Shown: one piece after another, positions 16,191 through 24,649 of the stretch
Layout: every line of letters starts with the position of its first letter
Numbering within the stretch: position 1 is the first letter of the stretch
From: Thermoplasmata archaeon
GTDB taxonomy: Archaea; Thermoplasmatota; Thermoplasmata; Thermoplasmatales; Thermoplasmataceae
Direction of reading: 5' to 3'
Assembly (NCBI GenBank): GCA_021797055.1
Contig: JAKAAI010000019.1
Coordinates: forward strand, 1-24,699
Length of the DNA: 24,699 bases
Notes under the pieces: model-generated
Seen by the model: only the letters and a program-made list of their open reading frames with translations
The model's database searches: none
Told to the model about the DNA's origin: nothing
Made by a program: the position numbers and the translations under genes

Positions 16191-17604
16191 AGAACAGAAC
16201 TATCTGGACAGGATACTAGTATTCGATAAAATTCTTGTATCTAAGCCAGTTATTAGCGATAGAAGGATATCCTCTACAATAGGAATTTTCCGAGGGGAAT
16301 CCGTCGAATATTTTAAGATCATCTTCTCCTATAGGGAGAAGGTTGCAATAGACCTGAATCTTGCGGGTCTTATACTTACTATGCCAGTTATTAACTTCAC
16401 TTATTTTAGCAGAAAACTGGAACTTGACTTTCCAGTTACAGAAAATGATCTCAACTATATCCGAAAGGTTATGACGGTAAACAACAGGGAAGTTTTCATT
16501 AACGCCATTTGCAGGAGAAGGTACAATTTTTACAAACCTGTTGCAATTCCACGCGATGATGAAATAAACGAATCAAACGCAAATGGAGCAACAGAAATTA
16601 TTGCAACTCAAATAATACAAGATTCAGAAAAAACGAGTCCCATTGGTGCACATCCAGTAGACAAAAGACGATCCGCTATTCTTTCTAGTGGCGGAAAGGA
16701 GAGCCTTCTGACATACTCTATTCTAAAAGAGATAGGAATGGACACTCATCCTATCTTCTTCAATGAGTCAGGGGCACACTGGAGAGCAGCTAAACCATCT
16801 TTCGAGTCCTTTTCTTCCAATAACAAGAATACAACAAAGGTATGGTCTAATGCAGACAGGTTTTACAGATTTTGCATTAAACTGCTTCCATTTTTGAACC
16901 ATGCACTTATCCGGAAAAGGACAGATACTTATCCTGTTCAGATGTTTACCTTCCCCGTTTATGTCTTTTCAATGTTACCTGTGTTGATCAAAAGGGCAAT
17001 TCATTTTGTATTCATGGGAAACGAATTTGACGATCCATCTGATATGCCATCGTATCACGGCCTATCCCATTATTCGGGTATTTATGACCAGACACTTGAT
17101 TTTACCGATTCAATCTCACAATACATAAAAAGCAAGGGATACAACATATCTCTATCATCAATCCTGTATCCAGTAACTGCTACTATTGTAGAGAGAATAC
17201 TTGTGAAGAGATACCACGATATATTTTTGCTGCAGCGCTCCTGTCATTCATGCAGCATTCTTCAAAATAAAGTAGTACCATGCGGTAAGTGTTCGAAGTG
17301 CCTCGGCGTTATCATGCTCATACTTGCAGCAGGTGGAAAACCGGAAGAGATTGGTTATAGCGAATCAAGCATTGATCTGGCAAGGAGAAGCTCAGGTTCT
17401 CTGAGACTTGACACAGACGAGATAAAATACCTGTATTCTTCTTTGGCCGAAGACAGCCATGTTACAGGGATTCATGTTCTGTCTGATGAAAAAGAACCGC
17501 TTAGCCATATCCACCCTGATATTCGAGAAAAGATCCATACTATATTTCTTGAGTACACCAGGGGCAGATATCATTATCGAAATTCCACATGGATTCGGTC
17601 TTAG
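16180..17604 (+). CDS. MurL-like ATP-pyrophosphatase-fold protein (glutamate-epimerase family)
   Basis: 474 residues. After an N-terminal domain of about 160 residues comes the PP-loop-like ATP site SSGGKESLLTYSILKE (169-184). It is followed by YPVQMFTFPVYVFSMLP, FVFMGNEFDDP (277-286), SHYSGIYDQTLDF (296-308) and the cysteine cluster SCHSCS...PCGKCSKC (Cys355, 358, 368, 371, 374), probably zinc-binding. This order (GGK-S, GNE, HYS, SC...C-x2-C-x2-C) is as I recall it for MurL, which uses ATP to epimerise the terminal L-glutamate of UDP-MurNAc-L-Ala-L-Glu in Xanthomonas. Thermoplasmata make no peptidoglycan, so the substrate must differ. The ATG lies within the DUF1611 stop region. Its TAG overlaps the tsr3 stop. 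Alternatives are another carboxylate-activating PP-loop enzyme. Confidence 0.68.
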   Translation: MIPEEQNYLDRILVFDKILVSKPVISDRRISSTIGIFRGESVEYFKIIFSYREKVAIDLNLAGLILTMPVINFTYFSRKLELDFPVTENDLNYIRKVMTVNNREVFINAICRRRYNFYKPVAIPRDDEINESNANGATEIIATQIIQDSEKTSPIGAHPVDKRRSAILSSGGKESLLTYSILKEIGMDTHPIFFNESGAHWRAAKPSFESFSSNNKNTTKVWSNADRFYRFCIKLLPFLNHALIRKRTDTYPVQMFTFPVYVFSMLPVLIKRAIHFVFMGNEFDDPSDMPSYHGLSHYSGIYDQTLDFTDSISQYIKSKGYNISLSSILYPVTATIVERILVKRYHDIFLLQRSCHSCSILQNKVVPCGKCSKCLGVIMLILAAGGKPEEIGYSESSIDLARRSSGSLRLDTDEIKYLYSSLAEDSHVTGIHVLSDEKEPLSHIHPDIREKIHTIFLEYTRGRYHYRNSTWIRS

Positions 17605-18092
17605 AAATACTCCTCTGATATCCTTTCAATATCATCCTGTGTTTTCGCATTTTTATAATCTTCCAAAGGTTTCTGATTCAGCACGATGAAATTTGGTCCC
17701 CATTTAAACTTTGAAAGAAGATTTATTGATTCTTCCATGAATCCAGTAATGTAAAGAGCTGCGGCTGCAGCCTCTACAGAAGATAAGAGCTCAATTTTTC
17801 CATAATTAATCGGGTTAGAAGCAAGCAGAGGTGGGAGTCTCCTCTGGGTCTTAAAACCGTGTTTCCTTATGTTTCTTGAATTTCCCCAGGTACCATCAAG
17901 CAGAACCAGCCCGTATTTTTCGAGAATTACTCGATCTGAAGGCAGCAGATAACTTTTCTCAAAGGCACTGAGCACCATGGATCTTCCTATCTGCCATTCC
18001 TTGATCTCCCTCGCTAAACCATTCCTTTTCAATTTCCTCATGGTTGACTTATTTGGATCGTCTTCCCAGTAATATACAAACTTGATCTCCAT
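17601..18092 (-). CDS. tsr3: rRNA aminocarboxypropyltransferase Tsr3 (DUF367)
   Basis: Adds the 3-amino-3-carboxypropyl group of S-adenosylmethionine to the hypermodified (N1-methyl-)pseudouridine of helix 31 in small-subunit rRNA, a late step of ribosome maturation. The 163-residue SPOUT-fold protein has LLDGTWGNS (64-72, where most homologues have D-C-S-W), RRLPPLLASNPINYGK (84-99), LSSVEAAAAALYITGF (103-118) and FKWGPNFIVLN (129-139), all hallmarks of the family. Start ATG 18092; a TATA-like TAATTATA on the minus strand at about 18119-18127 leaves little or no leader. Convergent stops: its TAA (17603-17601) overlaps the TAG of the MurL-like gene. Confidence 0.92.
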   Translation of the reverse strand: MEIKFVYYWEDDPNKSTMRKLKRNGLAREIKEWQIGRSMVLSAFEKSYLLPSDRVILEKYGLVLLDGTWGNSRNIRKHGFKTQRRLPPLLASNPINYGKIELLSSVEAAAAALYITGFMEESINLLSKFKWGPNFIVLNQKPLEDYKNAKTQDDIERISEEYF

Positions 18093-18097
18093 TTCAG

Positions 18098-18111
18098 GAT
18101 TACATGTAATC
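18098..18111. promoter_or_regulatory. Perfect 14-base palindrome in the tsr3 promoter
   Basis: GATTACATGTAATC is fully self-complementary. It lies five bases before the tsr3 ATG, between its TATA-like element and the start, where a bound dimer would block transcription. It is a candidate operator. Confidence 0.45.
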
Positions 18112-18238
18112 TATTTGCCTATAATTAGGGATCGTAGTTATCTGTTTTATCTTATGAAAAACAATATTTTGTGATGAGGTTTCAATCTTCAGATAGGACA
18201 AGAATTATGGTTTAACGAAACAGGTATCAATTGAAAGT

Positions 18239-18254
18239 TGGATCAGCTGGATCA
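18239..18254 (+). promoter_or_regulatory. Tandem TGGATCA repeat upstream of pyrG TATA box
   Basis: TGGATCA occurs at 18239-18245 and again at 18248-18254, a 9-base period, and ends eight bases before the pyrG TATA box. Direct repeats just upstream of the BRE are typical of archaeal activator sites. Confidence 0.35.
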
Positions 18255-18262
18255 TTTAGAAG

Positions 18263-18270
18263 AATATATC
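18263..18270 (+). promoter_or_regulatory. TATA box of the pyrG-polC operon
   Basis: AATATATC is centred 26 bases upstream of ATG 18293. That is the expected TATA-to-transcription-start distance, so transcription and translation probably start at the same base (leaderless). It also supports ATG 18293 over TTG 18278 as the pyrG start. Confidence 0.6.
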
Positions 18271-18292
18271 TAAAACCTTGCGCTTCCCCTAC

Positions 18293-19894
18293 ATGCATTA
18301 CGTAGCTATAACCGGTGGTGTCCTTTCCGGTCTGGGAAAGGGAACAATTACCTCAAGCCTTTCACATATTTTATCTAATTCCGGGCACAAGGTTTCTGCC
18401 ATGAAGATCGATCCCTATCTTAACTTCGATGCCGGTACTATGAACCCATATCAGCATGGCGAGGTATTCGTGCTCAACGACGGTGGTGAGGTTGACCTTG
18501 ATTTGGGTAATTATGAGAGATTCCTCAATAGAAACCTGTTAAAAGAAAACAACATCACAACTGGAAAGATTTACAGCAAGGTGATAGAGAAGGAAAGAGA
18601 GGGAAAGTATCTGGGCGAAACTGTTCAGATAATACCGCATATCACGAACGAGATAAAGAGCAGAATTCGCAAAGTAGCCGAATCAGAGAAATGCGATGTT
18701 CTTCTAATAGAGGTTGGCGGTACAGTTGGTGACATTGAATCCATGCCATTCCTTGAAGCCCTTAGAGAGCTTAACAGGGAGGAGCCTAAAAATTCTCTCC
18801 TGTTCTGTCATGTGACATTGATTCCGGAAATAGGCGGAAACATGGAGCAAAAAACCAAGCCTACGCAACACAGCGTAAACGAGCTGCGGGGAATTGGTAT
18901 ACAACCAGATATTATTTTCTGCAGGCTCAAGGGTCGTTTGACTGAAGAGTCCAGAAAAAAAATATCAATATTTACTGATGTCCCGGAAGAGGGAATTATT
19001 GGGGTCCCCGATGCACACAACATCTATTACATCCCGGAGATAATGTACAGTCAGGGTATACTGCAATACATTGAAAAATATTTTTCACTTAAGCCCGGTG
19101 AATTCAAAGATCCATGGGTCGAATATAAAAGAAATCTGGAAAATGTAAAGGAAAAAGTGAAGATAGCGGTAGTTGGAAAATATACAAAGTTCGTAGATGC
19201 ATACATAAGCCACAAGGAAGCGTTCGCTCATGTAACAGGAACAACTGGTATTGGCGTAGACATTGCATGGCTCGATTCTGATGATGTCAAGAAAGATCCA
19301 TCGATTCTTTCCCAAGCGGATGGAATTCTTGTACCGGGAGGTTTCGGATACCGTGGTGTGGAAGGGAAGGTAAAGGCAGTTCAGTATGCAAGGGAGAATA
19401 ACGTACCCTTCCTGGGCATCTGCTTAGGTTTTCAGGCTGCCGTAATAGAGTATGCAAGAAACGTTCTTGGAATACAACGGGCAAACAGTAGCGAATTCGA
19501 TCAGTCAACAACTGATCCAGTCATAGATCTTCTTCCGGAACAGATTGGCGTATCGGACCTTGGAGGAACTATGAGGCTTGGAGGCCATAAGGTTCACATT
19601 GAAAGCGGCACCCTTGCAAGTTCCATTTATAATGCAAATGAGATCAGCGAAAGGCACAGGCACAGATATGAGGTAAATCCTAAATACATAGACAGGCTGG
19701 AGGAAAAAGGTATGATATTTTCGGGCAAGGATGATGCTGGAATAAGAATGGAAATTGCAGAGATAAAAGGAAAAAATAATTTTATTGCTACCCAATATCA
19801 CAGTGAATTCCAATCACGGCCTTTAAACCCATCCAGGGTACACAAATATCTGGTTCAGAGAGCTCTGGAGTTCAAGAGAGGGAAAAAAGCATGA
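18293..19894 (+). CDS. pyrG: CTP synthase
   Basis: Makes CTP from UTP, ATP and glutamine. 533 residues, the usual length. The N-terminal amidoligase domain starts [17 protein letters not shown] with the ATP loop, then [20 protein letters not shown] and [11 protein letters not shown]. The C-terminal class-I glutamine amidotransferase has the oxyanion region PGGFGYRG, the catalytic cysteine (about 377) in LGICLGFQ and the His-x-Glu of [10 protein letters not shown]. The frame could begin at TTG 18278, but ATG 18293 fits both the family N-terminus and the TATA spacing. Its stop overlaps the next ATG (ATGA), starting a four-gene chain that includes the large subunit of polymerase D. Confidence 0.96.
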   Translation: MHYVAITGGVLSGLGKGTITSSLSHILSNSGHKVSAMKIDPYLNFDAGTMNPYQHGEVFVLNDGGEVDLDLGNYERFLNRNLLKENNITTGKIYSKVIEKEREGKYLGETVQIIPHITNEIKSRIRKVAESEKCDVLLIEVGGTVGDIESMPFLEALRELNREEPKNSLLFCHVTLIPEIGGNMEQKTKPTQHSVNELRGIGIQPDIIFCRLKGRLTEESRKKISIFTDVPEEGIIGVPDAHNIYYIPEIMYSQGILQYIEKYFSLKPGEFKDPWVEYKRNLENVKEKVKIAVVGKYTKFVDAYISHKEAFAHVTGTTGIGVDIAWLDSDDVKKDPSILSQADGILVPGGFGYRGVEGKVKAVQYARENNVPFLGICLGFQAAVIEYARNVLGIQRANSSEFDQSTTDPVIDLLPEQIGVSDLGGTMRLGGHKVHIESGTLASSIYNANEISERHRHRYEVNPKYIDRLEEKGMIFSGKDDAGIRMEIAEIKGKNNFIATQYHSEFQSRPLNPSRVHKYLVQRALEFKRGKKA

Positions 19895-20220
19895 AAGAAG
19901 TTCTTAACGAACTCGCCACAAAGATTAATACGAAACTAACCACGGATGAAAAGATGAAGAAAAAGCTTGCTGGAGTAAATAAAACATTTTCGCTGAATTT
20001 CGATGGCAAGGATTATTATAACTTCAGTCTAAACGACGGCAAAATTTCGGAAATATTACCCGGCCAGAAGGACGCCGACATATCGATTGAGGTCGGGTCA
20101 GATCTTTTCAGCAAGCTTTTGAGTGGTGAAGAAGATGCCATGTCAGCCTATTTCGAGAAGAAGATAAAGATCAAGGCTTCCCTGATGGACAAGCTTCTGA
20201 TCAGCGAGCTTCTTAAATGA
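19891..20220 (+). CDS. SCP2 sterol-carrier-type lipid-binding protein
   Basis: 109 residues making up a single SCP2 domain: [20 protein letters not shown] (about 34-53), then [20 protein letters not shown] (about 65-84) and [17 protein letters not shown] at the C-terminus. SCP2 folds bind long hydrophobic molecules; archaea have no sterols, so isoprenoid or fatty ligands are more likely. No signal peptide. It overlaps pyrG and polC by four bases each (ATGA), so the three are translationally coupled. Why it sits between CTP synthase and a DNA polymerase is unclear. Confidence 0.88.
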   Translation: MKEVLNELATKINTKLTTDEKMKKKLAGVNKTFSLNFDGKDYYNFSLNDGKISEILPGQKDADISIEVGSDLFSKLLSGEEDAMSAYFEKKIKIKASLMDKLLISELLK

Positions 20221-23200
20221 CCTCCGATATTGAAGCATATTCTCAGCGATTGGAAAAAGAGGTCAGGTACGCTTACGAAATAGCAACTAGAGCCAGAAAA
20301 AAGGGATTCGATGTTACTGATAACATTGAGATACCATTAGCATCAGACATGGCTGAAAGGATTGAGGAATTGATCCAGATTAAGGGTCTTTCTTTATTGA
20401 TCCGAAAAGCAAGCGATACGATGTCAAGGGAAGAGGTGTCAATTGCTGTAGCAAGGGAAATCGCAAAGCAATTCCTTGACCAGGGTAAACAGATGGCGCT
20501 TGACAGAGCAGTCAGAGTCGGTCTCGCGATCCTTACGGAAGGCATACTCGTCGCACCTCTTGAAGGGATTGCATCTGTTGAGGTGTTGCAGAATCAGGAC
20601 GGTACGGATTATGCTTCTGTCGTTTATTCCGGTCCAATCAGGGGCGCAGGTGGCACTGCGCAGGCGATGAGCGTTCTAATTGCAGATATAGTGAGACGGG
20701 ACCTCGGAATAGGATCATTTGAGCCCACCGACGACGAAATTCAGAGATATATAGAGGAGATCGATCACTATAACAGAATAAAACATCTTCAATATCTTCC
20801 AACACCCGAGGAGATCAAGCTTGTTGTATCCAGATCACCTGTGATGATAGATGGTGAGGGCAGTGAAGAGGAGGAGGTTTCCGGTCACAGAGACATGGCT
20901 AGGATCAAGAGCAACCGTATCCGTGGAGGCATGTGCCTCGTCATATCCGAAGGACTTATCCAAAAGGCAAAAAAGATTCTGAAATATACGAAATCACTTT
21001 CATTGACGGAATGGGATTTTCTCTCTGAGATAATTGCAACCAAAACGGATGATGTATTGGATACATCACATAAATCAGAGAAATTCCTTAAGGACATAAT
21101 AGCTGGAAGACCTGTTTTTTCTCACCCAGGAAGACCTGGCGGATTCCGCCTTCGATACGGTAGATCCAGAACTTCAGGACTGGCAGCTGCTTCGATAAAC
21201 CCTGCAACCATGGAAGTACTCGGTAGATTCATGGCCATAGGATGCCAGATTAAAGTTGAGCTTCCTGGAAAGGCGGCTGCTGTAACCCCATGTGATTCAA
21301 TAGATGGTCCCATGGTGCTTCTTGAAAATGGTGATCACATAAGAATAAACAAACTGGAGCAGGCGCGTGATCTAAAATCCCGGATAATAATGGTAACAGA
21401 CGTTGGAGAGATACTCATATCATACGGTGACTTTGCCGAGAATAACCACAAGCTCGAGAAACCATCTTTCACGACTGACTATTGGAATATTCTTGCCAGG
21501 AAAGCTGGAATCTCAGTTGGGGACTATGAAGAGATATCTCCAACCCTTGCTTTTGCTCTCTCTAGAAAATATTCAGTTCCGCTTCATCCAAGCTGCACAT
21601 ATTTCTGGCATGATATTTCAGTTGATGATCTCAAGGATCTTTATGCTGAGGTTTCCTCCACTTCTAGGGAGGACATGAAATTCAGGAAATCAGATAGAAT
21701 TATGGACATACTGATACGACTTGGTGTAGAGTTCTCATCAGATGACAATTATATTCGCCCTCAAAAACCGGAAATACTGATCTATTCCCTCGGTCTTGAC
21801 AGGAATAAACCGGATCTTTTATCAATATCTGAGAAAGAAAATGTCATGGTCAATATCAACAGGTTATCAGGCATTAAGATAATGGAAAAATCTCCAACAA
21901 GGATAGGGGCCAGGCTTGGGAGACCGGAGAAATCCGGTGACCGTAAAATGAAACCTATGGTTCATACCCTCTTCCCAGTTGAGTCCCACGGCGAAAACAG
22001 GCGTTCAATAAAAATGGCAAACGACAACGCCGAAGAGGGATACGAAAGCGAGATAGCAATGCGTTCATGCCCAAAATGCGGGAATATAACGCCCGTGCCA
22101 TTATGCGAGGACTGCGGTTCCCCGACATACATATCTGATGAAAAGAGGCAGAATCTAATAGATTTAAGCAGACTAATAAAAGCCGCTGAAAACAATGTCA
22201 ATATAACAATATCAAGTCTGCCTGAATTTAAAGGTGTTAAAAAACTGATGTCGGAAAGAAAAGTATGTGAACCACTGGAAAAAGGTATCCTGAGAGCTAA
22301 GAATAAAGTGTCTATTAACAAAGATGGAACCTGCCGGTATGATATGTCAGATATACCGCTCACTCATTTCTATCCTGAGGAAGCAGGCGTTACAAAAGAG
22401 AAGCTTATCGATCTTGGTTATAAGGACGGAGAAGAATTCGAGATATTTCCGCAGGACATTATAATTCCAGCTGACGCAGCATCTTACCTCCTTAGGGTGG
22501 CTGCATTTATTGATGATCTTTTGACAGGATATTACAAGATGGAACCTTATTACATGTGCCATAAGCCAGAAGATCTTATTGGTCAACTTGTTATTGGGCT
22601 CGCACCTCACACATCCGGTGGTATTGTAGGAAGAATAGTGGGAATTACAAAGGTGTCAGGTTGCTATGCACATCCCCTGTTTCATGCTGCTAAAAGACGC
22701 AATTGCGATGGCGATGAAGACAGTATAATGCTTTTGATGGATGGTTTGTTGAACTTTTCTAAACTTTTTCTCCCATCTACACGTGGGGGTCTGATGGATG
22801 CACCACTTGTGCTCACGCTCCATCTCAGACCGGACGAAGTCGACAAGGAGGCAATGAACCTTGATACACTTCCTGAATATCCAGAGGTGTTTTACGAGGC
22901 TGCAATGCAAGAAAAGATGCCTTCCGAGATCGAGGATATTATGAATACAATGAAAAACCATGTATCTAGGACTGGCTCTGTGATGGGGATTAGTTATACC
23001 AGCAAGACGTCTGATTTTAATTCTGGTGTCTTGATCTCATCCTACAAAACAATTGGATCCATGAAGGAGAAGATAGAAAAGCAGCTTGGTCTGGCCGAGA
23101 TCATAAGAGCGGTTGATGAGAACGATGTAGCATCAAGGGTTCTTAACGCACATTTTCTGCCAGACATCTATGGAAATTTCAGGGCATTCTTCTCGCAGGA

Positions 23201-23471
23201 ATTCAGATGCACGAAATGCAATACCAAATACAGACGGCTTCCTTTATCAGGCAGATGCAGGAAATGCAACGGTACATCCCTTAACCTTACTATACACAAA
23301 GCATCAATAGTGAAATACCTCGGTGAAACCATCAGGGTTTCACAGAAATATAAAATGCCAGAATACCTGACTGCAAGGATAGAAAATCTTTCAAGAACAA
23401 TAAATGGAACATTCATAGAAGAAAAGGAAGACACACCGGAAAGTCTTGAATCTTTTGGTGATGACAGTTGA
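20217..23471 (+). CDS. polC: DNA polymerase D large subunit (DP2)
   Basis: Catalytic subunit of the euryarchaeal replicative polymerase PolD; the partner DP1 is not in the window. 1084 residues, compact for the family, and without an intein. Conserved blocks include PLEGIASVEVLQNQDGTDYA, YSGPIRGAGGTAQAMSVLIA, DGEGSEEEEVSGHRDMARI and NRIRGGMCLV. HPGRPGGFRLRYGRSRTSG follows, with a four-cysteine zinc module CPKCGNITPVPLCEDCG (about 618-634). The active-site aspartates lie in AAKRRNCDGDEDSIML (Asp831, Asp833). A C-terminal zinc finger is CTKC...CRKC (about 998-1019). ATG 20217 overlaps the SCP2 stop, and its TGA overlaps the TTG of the GPN GTPase gene. Confidence 0.97.
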   Translation: MTSDIEAYSQRLEKEVRYAYEIATRARKKGFDVTDNIEIPLASDMAERIEELIQIKGLSLLIRKASDTMSREEVSIAVAREIAKQFLDQGKQMALDRAVRVGLAILTEGILVAPLEGIASVEVLQNQDGTDYASVVYSGPIRGAGGTAQAMSVLIADIVRRDLGIGSFEPTDDEIQRYIEEIDHYNRIKHLQYLPTPEEIKLVVSRSPVMIDGEGSEEEEVSGHRDMARIKSNRIRGGMCLVISEGLIQKAKKILKYTKSLSLTEWDFLSEIIATKTDDVLDTSHKSEKFLKDIIAGRPVFSHPGRPGGFRLRYGRSRTSGLAAASINPATMEVLGRFMAIGCQIKVELPGKAAAVTPCDSIDGPMVLLENGDHIRINKLEQARDLKSRIIMVTDVGEILISYGDFAENNHKLEKPSFTTDYWNILARKAGISVGDYEEISPTLAFALSRKYSVPLHPSCTYFWHDISVDDLKDLYAEVSSTSREDMKFRKSDRIMDILIRLGVEFSSDDNYIRPQKPEILIYSLGLDRNKPDLLSISEKENVMVNINRLSGIKIMEKSPTRIGARLGRPEKSGDRKMKPMVHTLFPVESHGENRRSIKMANDNAEEGYESEIAMRSCPKCGNITPVPLCEDCGSPTYISDEKRQNLIDLSRLIKAAENNVNITISSLPEFKGVKKLMSERKVCEPLEKGILRAKNKVSINKDGTCRYDMSDIPLTHFYPEEAGVTKEKLIDLGYKDGEEFEIFPQDIIIPADAASYLLRVAAFIDDLLTGYYKMEPYYMCHKPEDLIGQLVIGLAPHTSGGIVGRIVGITKVSGCYAHPLFHAAKRRNCDGDEDSIMLLMDGLLNFSKLFLPSTRGGLMDAPLVLTLHLRPDEVDKEAMNLDTLPEYPEVFYEAAMQEKMPSEIEDIMNTMKNHVSRTGSVMGISYTSKTSDFNSGVLISSYKTIGSMKEKIEKQLGLAEIIRAVDENDVASRVLNAHFLPDIYGNFRAFFSQEFRCTKCNTKYRRLPLSGRCRKCNGTSLNLTIHKASIVKYLGETIRVSQKYKMPEYLTARIENLSRTINGTFIEEKEDTPESLESFGDDS

Positions 23472-24247
23472 TCGGTTCTATTTTTTCGATCGGACCTGCG
23501 GGTACCGGCAAATCAACCTTTTCTGGTGCACTTAAAGACTGGATGATATCACAGGGTTTTGATTCAGCGATAGTGAACCTCGATCCTGGTGCAGAATTTC
23601 TCCCTTATGAACCTGATTTTGACATAAGGGAGATATTGTCTTTAAGTGAGGTCATGTCTGAGTACTCACTGGGACCGAACGGAGCGCAGATAGTTGCATC
23701 TGATCTTATGCTGGAAAATTATCAGGCAATTCTGAAGCCGCTTGAGGAATTTGAGGATTATTATGTAATATTTGATACCCCCGGGCAGATAGAACTTTTC
23801 GCTTTCCGTCAAGCGTCCCCCGTACTGGTCGATGCAATAACTGGGGGTAAAGCGGTGATTGCATTCATATCGGATTCTGTAATTTCTTCGAGCCCCTCCG
23901 GATTTATTTCGCAGAAGTTACTTTATGGTTCCGTGATTTCAAGATTCTTCAAACCTTCCGTTAATGTGTTAAACAAATCTGATCTACTGCCTGATGATGA
24001 AATAGCAAGGATCTCAGGTTGGGAAGAGGACCTTGATAAGCTGCAAGAGGCATTTATGGAAGAAAGACAGAAGATGGATAAGAATTACTTTAACCAGATA
24101 ATCAATGCGTTTCATGAGATCAACGCAATCGGCAGGGCTATCCCTGTTTCCTCTAAAGAAATGCTTGGCCTCGAAGAGGTCTATGCGTCCATGTCTCTTT
24201 ATTTCAGGGGTGGAGAAGATACAGATACCATGTTCAAGGACGATTGA
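23468..24247 (+). CDS. GPN-loop GTPase
   Basis: 259-residue SIMIBI-class GTPase, homologous to eukaryotic Gpn1-3, which assist RNA polymerase assembly; the archaeal role is not established. Motifs: P-loop GPAGTGKST (9-17), the diagnostic Gly-Pro-Asn at 69-71 in SLGPNGAQ, G3 DTPGQIE (103-109), G4 NKSD (169-172) and G5-like VSSKE. The start is TTG at 23468, sharing two bases with the polC stop (TTGA), so it is co-translated with polC. It is the last gene of the pyrG chain. Confidence 0.94.
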   Translation: MIGSIFSIGPAGTGKSTFSGALKDWMISQGFDSAIVNLDPGAEFLPYEPDFDIREILSLSEVMSEYSLGPNGAQIVASDLMLENYQAILKPLEEFEDYYVIFDTPGQIELFAFRQASPVLVDAITGGKAVIAFISDSVISSSPSGFISQKLLYGSVISRFFKPSVNVLNKSDLLPDDEIARISGWEEDLDKLQEAFMEERQKMDKNYFNQIINAFHEINAIGRAIPVSSKEMLGLEEVYASMSLYFRGGEDTDTMFKDD

Positions 24248-24297
24248 ATTATTATTCTGTATCAATTAAGAAAAAGGATCCTGATATAGCATTCTAA

Positions 24298-24330
24298 AAC
24301 TTTCGCAAGTTGCTTTAATATGTCTTTCAT
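24298..24330 (+). terminator. Possible terminator of the pyrG-polC-GPN operon
   Basis: A short hairpin AACTT-TCGC-AAGTT (24298-24311) followed by a T-rich stretch (GCTTTAATATGTCTTTCATTTTC), about 50 bases after the GPN gene. The stem is only five pairs, so the T-rich tract itself may be the real signal. Confidence 0.35.
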
Positions 24331-24362
24331 TTTCATTTAAAAAGTGAATTTAGCCTCGAAAC

Positions 24363-24370
24363 TTATTTAT
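24363..24370 (+). promoter_or_regulatory. TATA-like element before the zinc-ribbon gene
   Basis: TTATTTAT is centred about 26 bases before ATG 24393 but overlaps the region just before ATG 24372. If it is the promoter, the protein starts at 24393 from a leaderless message. CTTTAATATG at about 24313 is an alternative promoter that would allow the earlier start. Confidence 0.35.
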
Positions 24371-24371
24371 C

Positions 24372-24620
24372 ATGATCGCAATGGGTAATGGAATGCCACA
24401 GAACAGACACTGCCTGATATGCTCAACATTAATTTTTTCAGGGCTTTACTGTTCTAGCTGCAACGCTGAAATTCGTAGGTTCAGGACAAGTGATGATATG
24501 ACATTTGAGGAATGGCTTTCACTTGCGAAAACACACATACCCAAGCGGGAAACAGACAACTCCAAGATAAAGGATCTTTATATTTTTGAATCCGCAAGTG
24601 GTGAAGATAAACGTTATTAA
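24372..24620 (+). CDS. Small zinc-ribbon protein of unknown function
   Basis: At most 82 residues; 75 if translation begins at ATG 24393, which TATA spacing favours. HCLICSTLIFSGLYCSSC holds two C-x2-C pairs 11 residues apart, a zinc ribbon like those found in nucleic-acid-binding or nuclease-accessory proteins. The rest is an acidic/tryptophan helix (MTFEEWLSLAKTHIP) and a polar tail. No family is recognised. It lies about 125 bases after the GPN GTPase and 29 bases before the next gene, with which it probably shares a transcript. Confidence 0.65.
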   Translation: MIAMGNGMPQNRHCLICSTLIFSGLYCSSCNAEIRRFRTSDDMTFEEWLSLAKTHIPKRETDNSKIKDLYIFESASGEDKRY

Positions 24621-24649
24621 TTAAGTCTTAATTTCAAAATGGTGAAAAA

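Noticed and set aside
18171..18177. GTGATGA resembling a C box of a C/D-box guide RNA upstream of pyrG
   Set aside because: No CTGA D box or second box pair at a fitting distance, so no guide RNA can be supported.
20217..23471. Possible intein in DP2, as in some other euryarchaea
   Set aside because: The frame is continuous with conserved blocks in normal spacing, and 1084 residues leaves no room for an insertion.
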